Shown here piece after piece: positions 56,738-64,000 of a stretch of 64,000 bases of DNA; within the stretch, counting starts at the first letter, position 1; every line of letters starts with the position of its first letter. The stretch comes from Streptomyces niveus. Its GTDB lineage: Bacteria > Actinomycetota > Actinomycetes > Streptomycetales > Streptomycetaceae. The stretch spans positions 3,906,001 through 3,970,000 of the forward strand of contig NZ_CP018047.1 in the NCBI RefSeq assembly GCF_002009175.1, given 5' to 3'. Under the pieces are notes generated by a model that did no database searches, was not told the origin of the DNA, and saw only the letters and a program-made list of their open reading frames with translations. Position numbers and translations under genes: made by a program.

Positions 56738-57973
56738 ATGCCACTCGCGATCCTCGCCCTGGCCATCGGGGCGTTCGGAATCGGGACCACCGAATTCGTG
56801 ATCATGGGGCTGCTCCCCGAGGTCGCCACCGAGTACGGCGTCACCATTCCCACCGCGGGCCATCTGGTCAGCGGCTACGCCCTCGGAGTCGTACTGGGCG
56901 CGCCGATCATGACGATCCTGGGCACCCGCGTCAGCCGCAAGCGCATGCTGATGCTGCTGATGGGCCTGTTCATCGCGGGCAACGTCATGTCCGCCCTCGC
57001 CCCCACCTTCGGCCTCATGCTCACCGGCCGGGTCGTCGCCTCACTCGCCCACGGCGCGTTCTTCGGCATCGGTTCGGTCGTCGCCGCCGGGCTCGTCGCC
57101 CCGCACAGGAGGGCCGGCGCCATCGCGATGATGTTCACCGGTCTCACCCTCGCCAATGTCGTGGGCGTTCCCCTGGGTACGTACGTCGGCCAGAGCGCCG
57201 GCTGGCGCGCGACCTTCCTCCTCGTCGCGGGCCTGGGAGTCGTCGGTCTCGCCGGTGTCGCCAAGCTTGTACCGGAGCAGCCGCGACCGCGAGGCGTACG
57301 GATCCGCCACGAGGTGGCCGCCTTCCGTAACGTCCAGGTCCTGCTCGCCATGGGGATGACGGTCCTGGGCTTCGGCGGCGTCTTCGCCGCGATCACCTAC
57401 ATCACCCCGATGATGACGCGGACCGCCGGCTTCGCCGACTCCTCCGTCACCTGGCTGCTGGTGCTCCTCGGCCTCGGCATGGTGGGCGGCAACCTCATCG
57501 GCGGCAGGTATGCCGACCGCCACCTCATGCCCATGCTGTACGTGTCGCTGGGCACCCTGTCCGTGGTCCTGGCGCTGTTCACCCTCACCGCGCACAACAA
57601 GATCGCCGCGGCCGTCACCCTCCTCCTGATCGGTGGGCTGGGCTTCGCGACCGTGCCGCCGCTCCAGAAGCGCGTACTCGACCAGGCGTCCGGCGCCCCG
57701 ACGCTCGCCTCCGCCGTCAACATCGGCGCGTTCAACCTCGGCAACGCCCTCGCCGCCTGGCTGGGCGGCCTGGTCATCGGCGCCGGGCTCGGGTACACGG
57801 CGCCCAACTGGGTCGGTGCCGTGCTTGCCGCGTCCGCGCTGCTCCTCGCCGTCGTCTCGCACACCCTGGAACGCCGCGATGCCCGCGACGGCGGCCTCGC
57901 CACAACGGCCGGCACCACGGCCACGGCCACGGCCCCGGCCACGGAGACCGCGACGGACACGGTCCCCGCCTGA
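56738..57973 (+). CDS. MFS efflux transporter (AraJ/Bcr-like)
   Basis: A 411-residue twelve-helix permease. The opening LAILALAIGAFGIGTTEFVIMGLLPEVA and GHLVSGYALGVVLGAPIMTILGTRVSRKRML (loop 2-3) are typical of the YdhP/AraJ/PbuE drug-metabolite exporters. The C-terminal 35 residues are Thr/Ala repeats (TATATAPATETATDT). It is divergent from marR and probably repressed by it. ATG 56738. Confidence 0.93.
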   Translation: MPLAILALAIGAFGIGTTEFVIMGLLPEVATEYGVTIPTAGHLVSGYALGVVLGAPIMTILGTRVSRKRMLMLLMGLFIAGNVMSALAPTFGLMLTGRVVASLAHGAFFGIGSVVAAGLVAPHRRAGAIAMMFTGLTLANVVGVPLGTYVGQSAGWRATFLLVAGLGVVGLAGVAKLVPEQPRPRGVRIRHEVAAFRNVQVLLAMGMTVLGFGGVFAAITYITPMMTRTAGFADSSVTWLLVLLGLGMVGGNLIGGRYADRHLMPMLYVSLGTLSVVLALFTLTAHNKIAAAVTLLLIGGLGFATVPPLQKRVLDQASGAPTLASAVNIGAFNLGNALAAWLGGLVIGAGLGYTAPNWVGAVLAASALLLAVVSHTLERRDARDGGLATTAGTTATATAPATETATDTVPA

Positions 57974-58525
57974 GCCGTCAGGCGGCCGGGCTGAGGCGCT
58001 TCTCCGCAACCTCGCGACCGGCACGCCTGCCGGCCGAGGCAGCCCGGACCCGCCGCCCCGGCGGGTCAGCCCCCACGGCTTCAGCACCGAGACGACGGTC
58101 ATGAAGAGATACGCGGCGGTTGCCACCGACGGCGCGGCGACCAGGCTGATGTCGGGCACACCCCCGCTCTCCGCGGCCTGTCCGATCCCCGGCCGCAGCG
58201 CGAAGACCGTTGCCGCGCCCGTGACCAGCGTGATCCAGAACTTGATCCAGACCCAGTGGTGCCGGGCCAGTCCCCAGGGCGTCCCCAGAGAGAGCACCAG
58301 CCCGCTGACCAGCGTGATCACGACGACGGGCGCGAGCAGCCAGTCGGCGAAGACCTTCATCGCACGGTAGGACGCCTCGGTGAGAGAGGGGTCCCCGGTC
58401 GTGTAGGCGGTGATGCCAAGCGTGAGCAGACCGAGTGTCAGGCCCAACCAGCTCACGGAGACGGCGACATGGACGACGAGGAGTGCCCGGCGGACGGGGC
58501 GCTTGAGTGGTTTCACGTGAAACAC
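57974..58525 (-). CDS. DUF2269-like membrane protein, 3' end disturbed
   Basis: From GTG 58525 the protein reads MFHVKPLKRPVRRALLVVHV, then four membrane helices (VSWLGLTLGLLTLGITAY, WLLAPVVVITLVSGLVLSLG, WIKFWITLVTGAATVFAL, PSVATAAYLFMTVVSVLKPW), a DUF2269-type small membrane protein. Beyond residue ~155 (KPWGLTRRG) it becomes low-complexity, and the frame has no stop until 57041, nearly a kilobase into the opposite-strand MFS gene. I therefore end the feature at the MFS stop; a TGA in another frame at 57978-57980 may be the ancestral stop lost by an indel. parS site 9 overlaps its start; GTG 58516 is an alternative. Confidence 0.65.
58510..58523. other. parS: parS site 9
   Basis: Perfect GTTTCACGTGAAAC overlapping the first codons of the DUF2269-like gene. 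Confidence 0.97.
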
Positions 58526-58592
58526 GGTGCCGCGATTCGCGACGGAGGGCGTCTGACGGCGGGAGTAACCGCCCGTACTAACCTCGGCGTAC

Positions 58593-59264
58593 ATGGAGAG
58601 CCCCGGAACGAACGTCCGCGACCGCCCGCGCACCCTGCATCTGTTCGATCTCGACGGCACGCTGATCCGGGGATCGGCCGCCGCCGTCGAGATCTCCCGG
58701 CAGCTCGGTGTGAGTGCCGAGATCGCGGAGCTGGAGCGCGAGTTCCTGACCGCGGGGCTGGCTCCTGACGAGTTCGCCGTCCGGGCCAGGGAGCTGTGGG
58801 CCGAGCTGACCGCCGCGCAGGTCGAGACGGCCTTCGAGGGGGCGCCGTGGCTGGCCGGCATCCGCGAGGTCTGGGCGGACATCCGTGCGCGCGGCGACTA
58901 CTGCGCAGTGATCACGCTGTCGCCGGACTTCTTCGTCGAGCGCCTGCTGCCGTGGGGCGCGCACGCCACCCATGGCTCACGCTGGCCGGCCCTTCCGTTC
59001 ACCGGGCCGGTGGACCGGGCGGGGATTCTCGACACGGCGGCCAAGGTCCGGATCGCGAATGAGCTGTGCACGCGGTTCGGTGTCCGGCTCGAAGACTGTG
59101 TCGCCTTCGGGGACTCCATGTCCGACGCGGCGATCTTCGCGTCCGTCCCCCGCGCGGTGGCGGTGAACGCGGACCACCATCTGACCGGGCTCGCCACGCA
59201 CACCTACCGGGGCGGCGATCTGCGCGAGGCGTTCGACCTGCTCGGCCCGCGCCCCCGTACGTAA
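58593..59264 (+). CDS. HAD family phosphatase (SerB-like)
   Basis: A 223-residue HAD hydrolase. Motif I is FDLDGTL (nucleophile Asp19, acid Asp21), motif II ITLSPDF, motif III Lys in TAAKVRIANEL, and motif IV FGDSMSDAAIF. The IB-type cap resembles SerB phosphoserine phosphatases and phosphocholine-type enzymes; the substrate is not certain. ATG 58593; it diverges from the DUF2269-like gene by 67 bp. Confidence 0.9.
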   Translation: MESPGTNVRDRPRTLHLFDLDGTLIRGSAAAVEISRQLGVSAEIAELEREFLTAGLAPDEFAVRARELWAELTAAQVETAFEGAPWLAGIREVWADIRARGDYCAVITLSPDFFVERLLPWGAHATHGSRWPALPFTGPVDRAGILDTAAKVRIANELCTRFGVRLEDCVAFGDSMSDAAIFASVPRAVAVNADHHLTGLATHTYRGGDLREAFDLLGPRPRT

Positions 59265-59290
59265 AGCCCGTAAGCGAGTAGGCCAGCGCG

Positions 59291-59770
59291 TCAGCCCAGG
59301 TCAGGCGCGTGCATCGCCCGTACGCCCTCGATGTTGCCGTCCAGATAGTGCCGCAGCGACAGCGGTACGAGATGGACGGCGGCGATCCCGACCCGGCTGA
59401 ACGGCACCCGTACGATCTCGTACTCCCCGCACGGCTCCTCGATCTCCGGCCCGTGCCTCAGCGACGGGTCCAGGGATTCGAGTCGGCAGACGAAGAAGTG
59501 CTGCACCTTCACGCCGGCGATGCCGCCGTCCGCGATGTGCTCGACGGTGTCGACGAAACAGGGCACGACGTCGGTGATCTTGGCGCCCAGTTCCTCGTCC
59601 ACCTCGCGGTGCAGCGCGGCGACGACGGTGGCGTCGTCGGGCTCCACCCCGCCGCCGGGGGTCAACCAGTACGGGTCCACACCCGGTTTGGTGCGCTTGA
59701 TCAGGACGAGATGGTCGCCGTCGAGCAGGATGGCGCGTGCGGTGCGCTTGACCACGGGCCGTTCGGTCAT
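59291..59770 (-). CDS. NUDIX hydrolase
   Basis: A 159-residue pyrophosphohydrolase. The Nudix box is GGGVEPDDATVVAALHREVD followed by EELGA; the catalytic REVDEELG is intact but the upstream Glu is Asp-Asp with one extra residue, a mild deviation. Substrate unknown. ATG 59770; located 53 bp downstream of the lysR gene, same strand. Confidence 0.88.
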   Translation of the reverse strand: MTERPVVKRTARAILLDGDHLVLIKRTKPGVDPYWLTPGGGVEPDDATVVAALHREVDEELGAKITDVVPCFVDTVEHIADGGIAGVKVQHFFVCRLESLDPSLRHGPEIEEPCGEYEIVRVPFSRVGIAAVHLVPLSLRHYLDGNIEGVRAMHAPDLG

Positions 59771-59822
59771 GGGAAGAGCGTGGCCCGATATGGCCGTGCC
59801 GAAACTCCCCGGGGCCGTGCGG

Positions 59823-60716
59823 TCACCAGTCGACCGAAGCGCGCAGCAGCCATTCGTGCGCCCGCGCGATGTGCGGAAGGGCCAGTGTGCCGGTCCGTAC
59901 GACGAGAAAGTACGTGCGCAGCGGGGGCACCGGCGGGTCGTAGAGAGCGACGATCTCCCCGCGTTCCAGTGCTGCCTCGCACAGATAGCGGGGCAGTACG
60001 GCCAGTCCGGCGCCGGCCGCCGCGCTCTCCAGGACGGCGCGCAGGTCGGGTGCGATGACGGCGCCCGCGGCGGCCGGCCGTGAGTCGAAGACCGACGCCC
60101 AGTAGCGGGAGACGAGCGGCAGCGATTCGTGGACCTCCACCACGGGAAGCTGCTCCAGGACGACATGTCCTTCGCGCAGCACGTCGTGGCCCAGCCGCGC
60201 CGCCCAGCGCGGTGAGGCGACCAGGACGTGTTCCTCGTCGCAGAGCGGGGTCGAGGTGAGCAGTCCGCCGCGTGGCCGGGCGGTGACGATGGCGAGATCG
60301 TGGTGTCCGGCTGCGAGGCCGTCCAGTAGTTCCTCGGCGTCGGCGAAGAAGGAGGCGCGCAGCGCGAGCCCCTGGCTGATCAGTGAGGTGAGCGCGGGCA
60401 GGGCACGTACGGAGGTGAACTCCGGCGGTCCGGCGAGATGGAGCGTCCGTACGCCGGACTCCTCGTCGAGACCGGTCTCGGTGATCTCCACCAGGGCGTC
60501 GAGATGGGGCGCGGCGCGGTGAGCGAGTTCGTCGCCCATGGTGGTGGGGGTGACGCCACGGGCCTGGCGCAGGAACAGCGGGCGCCCCAACTGGCGTTCC
60601 AGGGTGCGTATCTGCCCGGTGACCGCGGGCTGGGAGAGCCCGAGCAGGGCGGCGGCGCGGGTGAACGACCCGGCTCGGTGCACAGTGACGAAGGTACGCA
60701 GCAGGGCCAGGTCCAT
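59823..60716 (-). CDS. LysR family transcriptional regulator
   Basis: A 297-residue regulator with the N-terminal winged HTH MDLALLRTFVTVHRAGSFTRAAALLGLSQPAVTGQIRTLERQLGRPLF and a periplasmic-binding-like effector domain (ASFFADAEELLDGLAAGHHDLAIVTARP). ATG 60716 after GAGGAGGG decides the start; the longer frame is not protein-like. Target unknown; the LysR gene may act on the PLP lyase upstream or on the NUDIX gene. Confidence 0.94.
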   Translation of the reverse strand: MDLALLRTFVTVHRAGSFTRAAALLGLSQPAVTGQIRTLERQLGRPLFLRQARGVTPTTMGDELAHRAAPHLDALVEITETGLDEESGVRTLHLAGPPEFTSVRALPALTSLISQGLALRASFFADAEELLDGLAAGHHDLAIVTARPRGGLLTSTPLCDEEHVLVASPRWAARLGHDVLREGHVVLEQLPVVEVHESLPLVSRYWASVFDSRPAAAGAVIAPDLRAVLESAAAGAGLAVLPRYLCEAALERGEIVALYDPPVPPLRTYFLVVRTGTLALPHIARAHEWLLRASVDW

Positions 60717-60943
60717 GGCAGCCCTCCTCAACTTCCGGCTCCGTCCGAACCCGTCCCGGGCCCGTCGCCGGAACGTCCAACTATAAATAAGTCGATAGGC
60801 GGCTGTCGCTACTGTGATTGGACACTGACGCAGAGTCAACTAGCCTTGTTGGCGTGGTTCTTCGCGTGGGAACCCGTGGACGGCCCGAGCCACGAGGGGG
60901 GAGGCTCGGACCGTCCGTTCCGCCTGAGGTCTCGCCGGCCGGG

Positions 60944-62089
60944 TCAGCCCGCGGCCTCCGTCAGTGCGCGCAGTACGTCGGCGACGAGGTCGTCGGGGTC
61001 TTCGGCGCCCACGGAGAACCGGACGAAGCCCTCCGGCACGGCGTCGCCGCCCCACCGCCCCCGCCGTTCCGCGGTCGAGCGCAGACCGCCGAAGCTCGTC
61101 GCGTCGTCCACCAGCCGCAGCCCGTCCAGGAAACGCTCGGCGTGGTCGCGGTCCGGCAGGACGAACGACACCACGCACCCGTACCGCCGCATCTGCGCCG
61201 AGGCGACGGCGTGCGAGGGGTCGTCGGGCAGCCCCGGATAGCGCAGTCCGCTCACATCGGCGCGTCCGGCCAGCGCCCGCGCCAGCAGCAGCGCGGTCGC
61301 GCACTGGCGGTCGAGACGGAGCTGGAGCGTGGACAGCGAGCGGTGGGCGAGCCAGGCTTCCATCGGTCCGGGAATGGCCCCGGCGATCTTGCGCCAGCGC
61401 CGCACGCCCGCCGCCAGCTCCGGATCTTCGCAGGTCACATGGCCCAGGAGGATATCGCCGTGGCCCGTCATGCCCTTGGTGTCGCTGGCCACGGAGAAGT
61501 CCGCGCCGAACTCCAGGGGACGCTGGCCGAGCGGTGTGGCGAGGGTGTTGTCGACGGCGACGAGGGTGCCCTGGTCGTGCGCGGCCCGCACCAGCCGGCG
61601 GATGTCGCAGACGTCGAGCCCGGGGTTGGACGGGGTCTCGATCCACAGCAGCCGGGCTCCGGCCAGCACACCGAGCTGCGCGTCGTCGGCGGTGGGCGCG
61701 GTCCGTACCTCGATGCCGTACGCCGTGAGCTGCTCCCGCAGCAGCGGCAGTGCCTGATAGCCGTCGTCGGGCAGGACGACCGCGTCACCGGTGCGCAGCT
61801 GGGAGAAGAGCACCGCCGAGATCGCGGCCATCCCGGAGGCGAACGCGACGGTCTCGACGGTCCGGCCGGGTGCCTCCAGCTCGCCGATGGCACGTTCCAG
61901 ATGGGTCCAGGTCGGATTGGTGTCGCGGCCGTAGGTGTACGGGCCCGTCGGCTCGCCCGGCAGATGGAAGTGGGCGGCGAACACGGGGCCCGGCATGGTC
62001 GGTTCGTACTTCACCGGGTCGGGCAGCCCGGCCCGGACGGCGCGTGTGCCGTCCCCGAGGCCGCTTCCCGTCGGCTCCACAGGGTTCAT
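60944..62089 (-). CDS. Cystathionine gamma-synthase/lyase family PLP enzyme
   Basis: A 381-residue fold-type I Cys/Met metabolism enzyme. It shows YTYGRDTNPTWTHLERAIGELE, SGMAAISAVL, WIETPSNPGLDV and VDNTLATPLGQRPLEFGAD. The PLP lysine lies in SDTKGMTGHGD (family: SATKYxxGHSD). It could be cystathionine gamma-lyase (transsulfuration to cysteine) or a relative; the altered Lys motif leaves the reaction open. I start at ATG 62089 rather than TTG 62098. Confidence 0.87.
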   Translation of the reverse strand: MNPVEPTGSGLGDGTRAVRAGLPDPVKYEPTMPGPVFAAHFHLPGEPTGPYTYGRDTNPTWTHLERAIGELEAPGRTVETVAFASGMAAISAVLFSQLRTGDAVVLPDDGYQALPLLREQLTAYGIEVRTAPTADDAQLGVLAGARLLWIETPSNPGLDVCDIRRLVRAAHDQGTLVAVDNTLATPLGQRPLEFGADFSVASDTKGMTGHGDILLGHVTCEDPELAAGVRRWRKIAGAIPGPMEAWLAHRSLSTLQLRLDRQCATALLLARALAGRADVSGLRYPGLPDDPSHAVASAQMRRYGCVVSFVLPDRDHAERFLDGLRLVDDATSFGGLRSTAERRGRWGGDAVPEGFVRFSVGAEDPDDLVADVLRALTEAAG

Positions 62090-62104
62090 GGGGTCCAAGA
62101 GGAA

Positions 62105-62485
62105 TCAGTCCTTGTCGTCGGGGAGCACGACGTTCAGCGCCCACGACACGATCGAGATGATGAGCCCGCCGAGCACCGCCGTCCAGAAACCCTCGACATG
62201 GAAGCTCAGGTCGAGCTTGTCGGCGAACCAGGAGGTCAGCAGCAGCATCAGCGCGTTCACGACCAGGGTGAACAGACCCAGCGTGACGATGAACAGCGGC
62301 AGTGTCAGCAGCTGGACCAGAGGCTTGACGACGAAGTTCACCACTCCGAAGATCAGCGCCACGACCACCAGCGCCAGAGCCTTCTTGCCGGTGCTGTCGC
62401 CGGTCAGGGTTATGTCATTGATGAGCCAGATCGCCACGGCCAGCGCTCCGGCGTTGGCGATCGTCTTGACTACGAAGTTCTTCAT
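62105..62485 (-). CDS. Phage holin family 4-TMS membrane protein
   Basis: A 126-residue protein of the mycobacterial 4-TMS holin-like family (DUF/PF04020). Four helices can be followed: VKTIANAGALAVAIWLIND, ALALVVVALIFGVVNFVVKPLVQLL, LPLFIVTLGLFTLVVNALMLLLTSW and WTAVLGGLIISIVSWALNVVL. It is usually chromosomal, not phage-borne. ATG 62485 lies only 14 bp from the divergent cupin start at 62500. It precedes the PLP enzyme by 15 bp, so they are likely co-transcribed. Confidence 0.9.
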   Translation of the reverse strand: MKNFVVKTIANAGALAVAIWLINDITLTGDSTGKKALALVVVALIFGVVNFVVKPLVQLLTLPLFIVTLGLFTLVVNALMLLLTSWFADKLDLSFHVEGFWTAVLGGLIISIVSWALNVVLPDDKD

Positions 62486-62499
62486 GGTGAGATCGTGGC

Positions 62500-62817
62500 A
62501 TGAAGGCATTCCGACTTGACGAGCTGGAGGCGGAACGTGCCGCCAACGACGGGGCGTATCTGCAGTTTGTACGGGAACGGAACATGTCCGTCGGCCTGTA
62601 CGCGCTGGACGCCGGCACCATCGACCCGCAGCAGCCGCACCGCCAGGACGAGGTCTACTTCGTCGTGAGCGGGCGCGCCTCGATCACCGTGGGTATGGAG
62701 ACGACGCAGGTCGGGCGCGGCAGCGTCGTCTACGTACCGGCCGGTGAGCCGCACAAGTTCCACCACATCACCGAGGACCTGCGGGTGATGGTCGTCTTCT
62801 CCCCTCCGGAGGGCTGA
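62500..62817 (+). CDS. Cupin domain protein
   Basis: A 105-residue single cupin. Motif 1 is PHRQDEVYFVVSGRASITVG (metal ligands His and Glu), motif 2 is VYVPAGEPHKFHHI. Possible metal-dependent small-molecule enzyme or binding protein; function unknown. ATG 62500; no ribosome-binding site stands at a normal distance, suggesting a leaderless or overlapping transcript with the holin-like gene. Confidence 0.88.
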   Translation: MKAFRLDELEAERAANDGAYLQFVRERNMSVGLYALDAGTIDPQQPHRQDEVYFVVSGRASITVGMETTQVGRGSVVYVPAGEPHKFHHITEDLRVMVVFSPPEG

Positions 62818-62988
62818 GGCCGGACCCTCACGATCGCGTCAGGGTCGGATCAGGGGAGTTCCAGGGCCGCGGGGCCTCCGCTCCGCCCCGCGCCGCTCTA
62901 GCATCGGAAGCAGCGGGAACGCTCATCACGTATTCACGCTTCTGCGTGCTTCAGGTACTGACGGTACTCACGGAACGAGGTAGGGACG

Positions 62989-63204
62989 ATGGCGGTACGG
63001 GAGATTGTCGCGGGAATGCCCTGGTGGGTGAAGTGGATCGCGTTGCCCGTGGTCGCGCTCGTCGTGTTCGGCGGGCTGATCGCCAGCGTGGTCGGATTTG
63101 TGATCGGACTGCTCTTCAAGGTGCTGATCCTGGTGGCCCTGGTCGGTGGGCTCGTCTACGCGGTGCGGAAGTTCACGTCGTCGTCCTCGCGAGGCGGCTG
63201 GTAG
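62989..63204 (+). CDS. DUF5326 family small membrane protein
   Basis: A 71-residue protein, MAVREIVAGMPWWVKWIALP, two close membrane helices (VALVVFGGLIASVVGFVIGLL and VLILVALVGGLVYAV), then RKFTSSSSRGGW. Matches the Streptomyces DUF5326 proteins. ATG 62989 after AGGTAGGG. Function unknown. Confidence 0.87.
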   Translation: MAVREIVAGMPWWVKWIALPVVALVVFGGLIASVVGFVIGLLFKVLILVALVGGLVYAVRKFTSSSSRGGW

Positions 63205-63527
63205 TCCGCGCCGTTCTCCATCGCCGTACCGCCGTCCTGTCGTTCCGCCGCCGTCCCGCCCCCGCCGGGGGCGGCCCCCGCCCCGGCTGTTAGCCCGCGC
63301 GGGGGAAAGGCGGAGACGAAACCACTCCCACCTCAGAGGCTGCCATTAGAGTGGCAAGCCTCTGCTACCCCCTGCGAAAACAGCGTCGCCGGTCGTTCTG
63401 GCCAACGCATTGTGCGGATTCCCGGCGCCGGGCCTCGGACTCTGTCCCGGGTCCCCGGGGGTGTGACAGGCGCGGGGGCGGCCCCCGCGAGCGGGCGCAC
63501 GCCCGTCAGTACGCCCGGGGGTGACCT
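63205..63527. promoter_or_regulatory. ssgR upstream region with two hairpins
   Basis: 323 bp without a gene. A GC hairpin (63258-63272) could end the DUF5326 gene. A 12-bp stem with a bulged A (63334-63345 with 63352-63364, six-base loop TTAGAG) and a further GC hairpin near 63471-63488 lie closer to ssgR. I see no clear promoter. Confidence 0.5.
63258..63272 (+). terminator. Possible DUF5326 terminator
   Basis: GCCCCC (63258-63263) and GGGGGC (63267-63272) pair with a three-base loop, 54 bp after the stop. Short, so tentative. Confidence 0.4.
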
Positions 63528-64000
63528 TTGGCCACAGCGAGCACGTCAGCTGCCCCGACCCTGATCGGTTCGGTGCGGCGCGCGCTGCGTCTGCTGGAGT
63601 CGGCCGGCGCCCATCCGAACGGGGCCCCGGCGAAACAGCTCGCCAGGGAGGCCGGCCTCCCCCTCCCCACCGCCTATCACCTGCTGCGCACCCTGACCCA
63701 CGAGGGATATCTGCGCCGTGAGAAGGGCGTGTTCTTCCTCGGGGAGGCGGTGGACCGCCTGGTGAGCGGCGAAGGTCCGGGGATCGGCCGGGCCCGGCGC
63801 ACGGTGGCCGAATCGATGGAGCACTGCCGAGATCTCATCGGGGCGCCCGTCTATTTCGCGATCTACCGCGAGGGCGAGATCGAGATCGTCGCGGTCGCCG
63901 ACAGCCCCGCCGCGCCCGCCGTCGCCGAATGGGCGGATTTCCGCGAGACCGGGCACGCGCACGCGATCGGCCAGTGTCTGCTGAGCCAGCTCGACGAAGC
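63528..64000 (+). CDS. ssgR: IclR family regulator, probably SsgR (partial)
   Basis: The 5' ~157 codons of a gene cut by the window edge. From TTG 63528 (after GGGGGTG) it reads MATASTSAAPTLIGSVRRAL, then the winged HTH (RLLESAGAHPNGAPAKQLAREAGLPLPTAYHLLRTLTHEGYLRREKG) and the start of the IclR effector domain (RDLIGAPVYFAIYREGEIEIVAVADSPAAP). N-terminus and location match S. coelicolor SsgR, the activator of the sporulation gene ssgA; ssgA should follow outside the window. Confidence 0.85.
   Translation, partial: MATASTSAAPTLIGSVRRALRLLESAGAHPNGAPAKQLAREAGLPLPTAYHLLRTLTHEGYLRREKGVFFLGEAVDRLVSGEGPGIGRARRTVAESMEHCRDLIGAPVYFAIYREGEIEIVAVADSPAAPAVAEWADFRETGHAHAIGQCLLSQLDE

Noticed and set aside
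62105..62485. A prophage remnant, because of the 'phage holin' family name
   Set aside because: The PF04020-type four-helix protein is a normal chromosomal gene in actinobacteria, and no other phage gene or att repeat is near.
49052..63204. A biosynthetic or defence island in the variable region
   Set aside because: The genes are unrelated singletons or pairs with the same base composition as the rest. I find no PKS, NRPS, restriction, toxin-antitoxin or transposase genes.

Overview
This window is the replication-origin core of a Streptomyces chromosome, or of a very close relative. The base composition is very high in G+C, many starts are GTG, and the gene order gyrA-gyrB-dciA-recF-gnd-dnaN-oriC-dnaA-rpmH-rnpA-yidD-yidC-jag-rsmG-parA-parB is the classical actinobacterial one. 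Nine perfect copies of the Streptomyces parS site GTTTCACGTGAAAC are scattered over 41 kb. Single-genus markers are also present: a DLW-39 peptide, a DUF5326 protein, FemX, a split MurJ/pseudokinase pair and, at the right edge, an IclR regulator that looks like SsgR.

Layout. 1-10.7 kb (minus strand): DLW-39 peptide, tRNA-Ile(GAT), a DUF3566 membrane protein, gyrA, gyrB, dciA, recF, gnd, dnaN. 10.7-11.6 kb: oriC, with about sixteen DnaA boxes in two clusters. 11.6-13.5 kb: dnaA (minus), whose linker domain carries a perfect 48-bp tandem duplication. 13.8-20.8 kb (plus): rpmH, rnpA, yidD, yidC, jag, rsmG, parA, parB, a GNAT protein. 20.9-31 kb (minus): DUF6049 protein, murJ, pseudokinase, sigM, its probable anti-sigma factor, trxB (behind a textbook SigR promoter) and trxA. 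31-41 kb: CCA-adding enzyme, an MFS protein, inositol-phosphate synthase, a PadR regulator with a palindromic operator, a class A penicillin-binding protein and a GT87-type membrane glycosyltransferase. 41-43.6 kb (minus): an alanine-racemase-like protein, FemX and a small membrane protein. 43.9-49 kb: rpsF-ssb-rpsR-rplI, a MATE exporter and dnaB, preceded by a second group of DnaA boxes. 49-64 kb is more variable: an ECF42-type sigma factor with its DGPF partner, a TIGR04222-like protein, DUF418, two hydrolases, GNAT, MarR with a divergent MFS pump, a DUF2269-like membrane protein with a disturbed 3' end, HAD, NUDIX, LysR, a PLP lyase, a phage-holin-like membrane protein, a cupin, DUF5326 and the start of ssgR.

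How it fits together. The window joins replication initiation (dnaA, oriC, dnaN, dciA, dnaB, ssb, gyrase), origin segregation (parA, parB, parS), translation and membrane insertion (rpmH, rnpA, yidC, rpsF, rpsR, rplI) and envelope building (murJ, PBP, femX). Stress control comes from SigM, an ECF42 sigma factor and SigR-driven thioredoxin. I see no prophage, insertion sequence, CRISPR array or biosynthetic cluster, and no wholly new system. The most interesting signals are regulatory: the DnaA-box cluster before dnaB, parS sites placed inside coding frames and joined to terminators, the duplicated terminator arm before the MFS gene, and the DUF2269 gene that has lost its stop codon.
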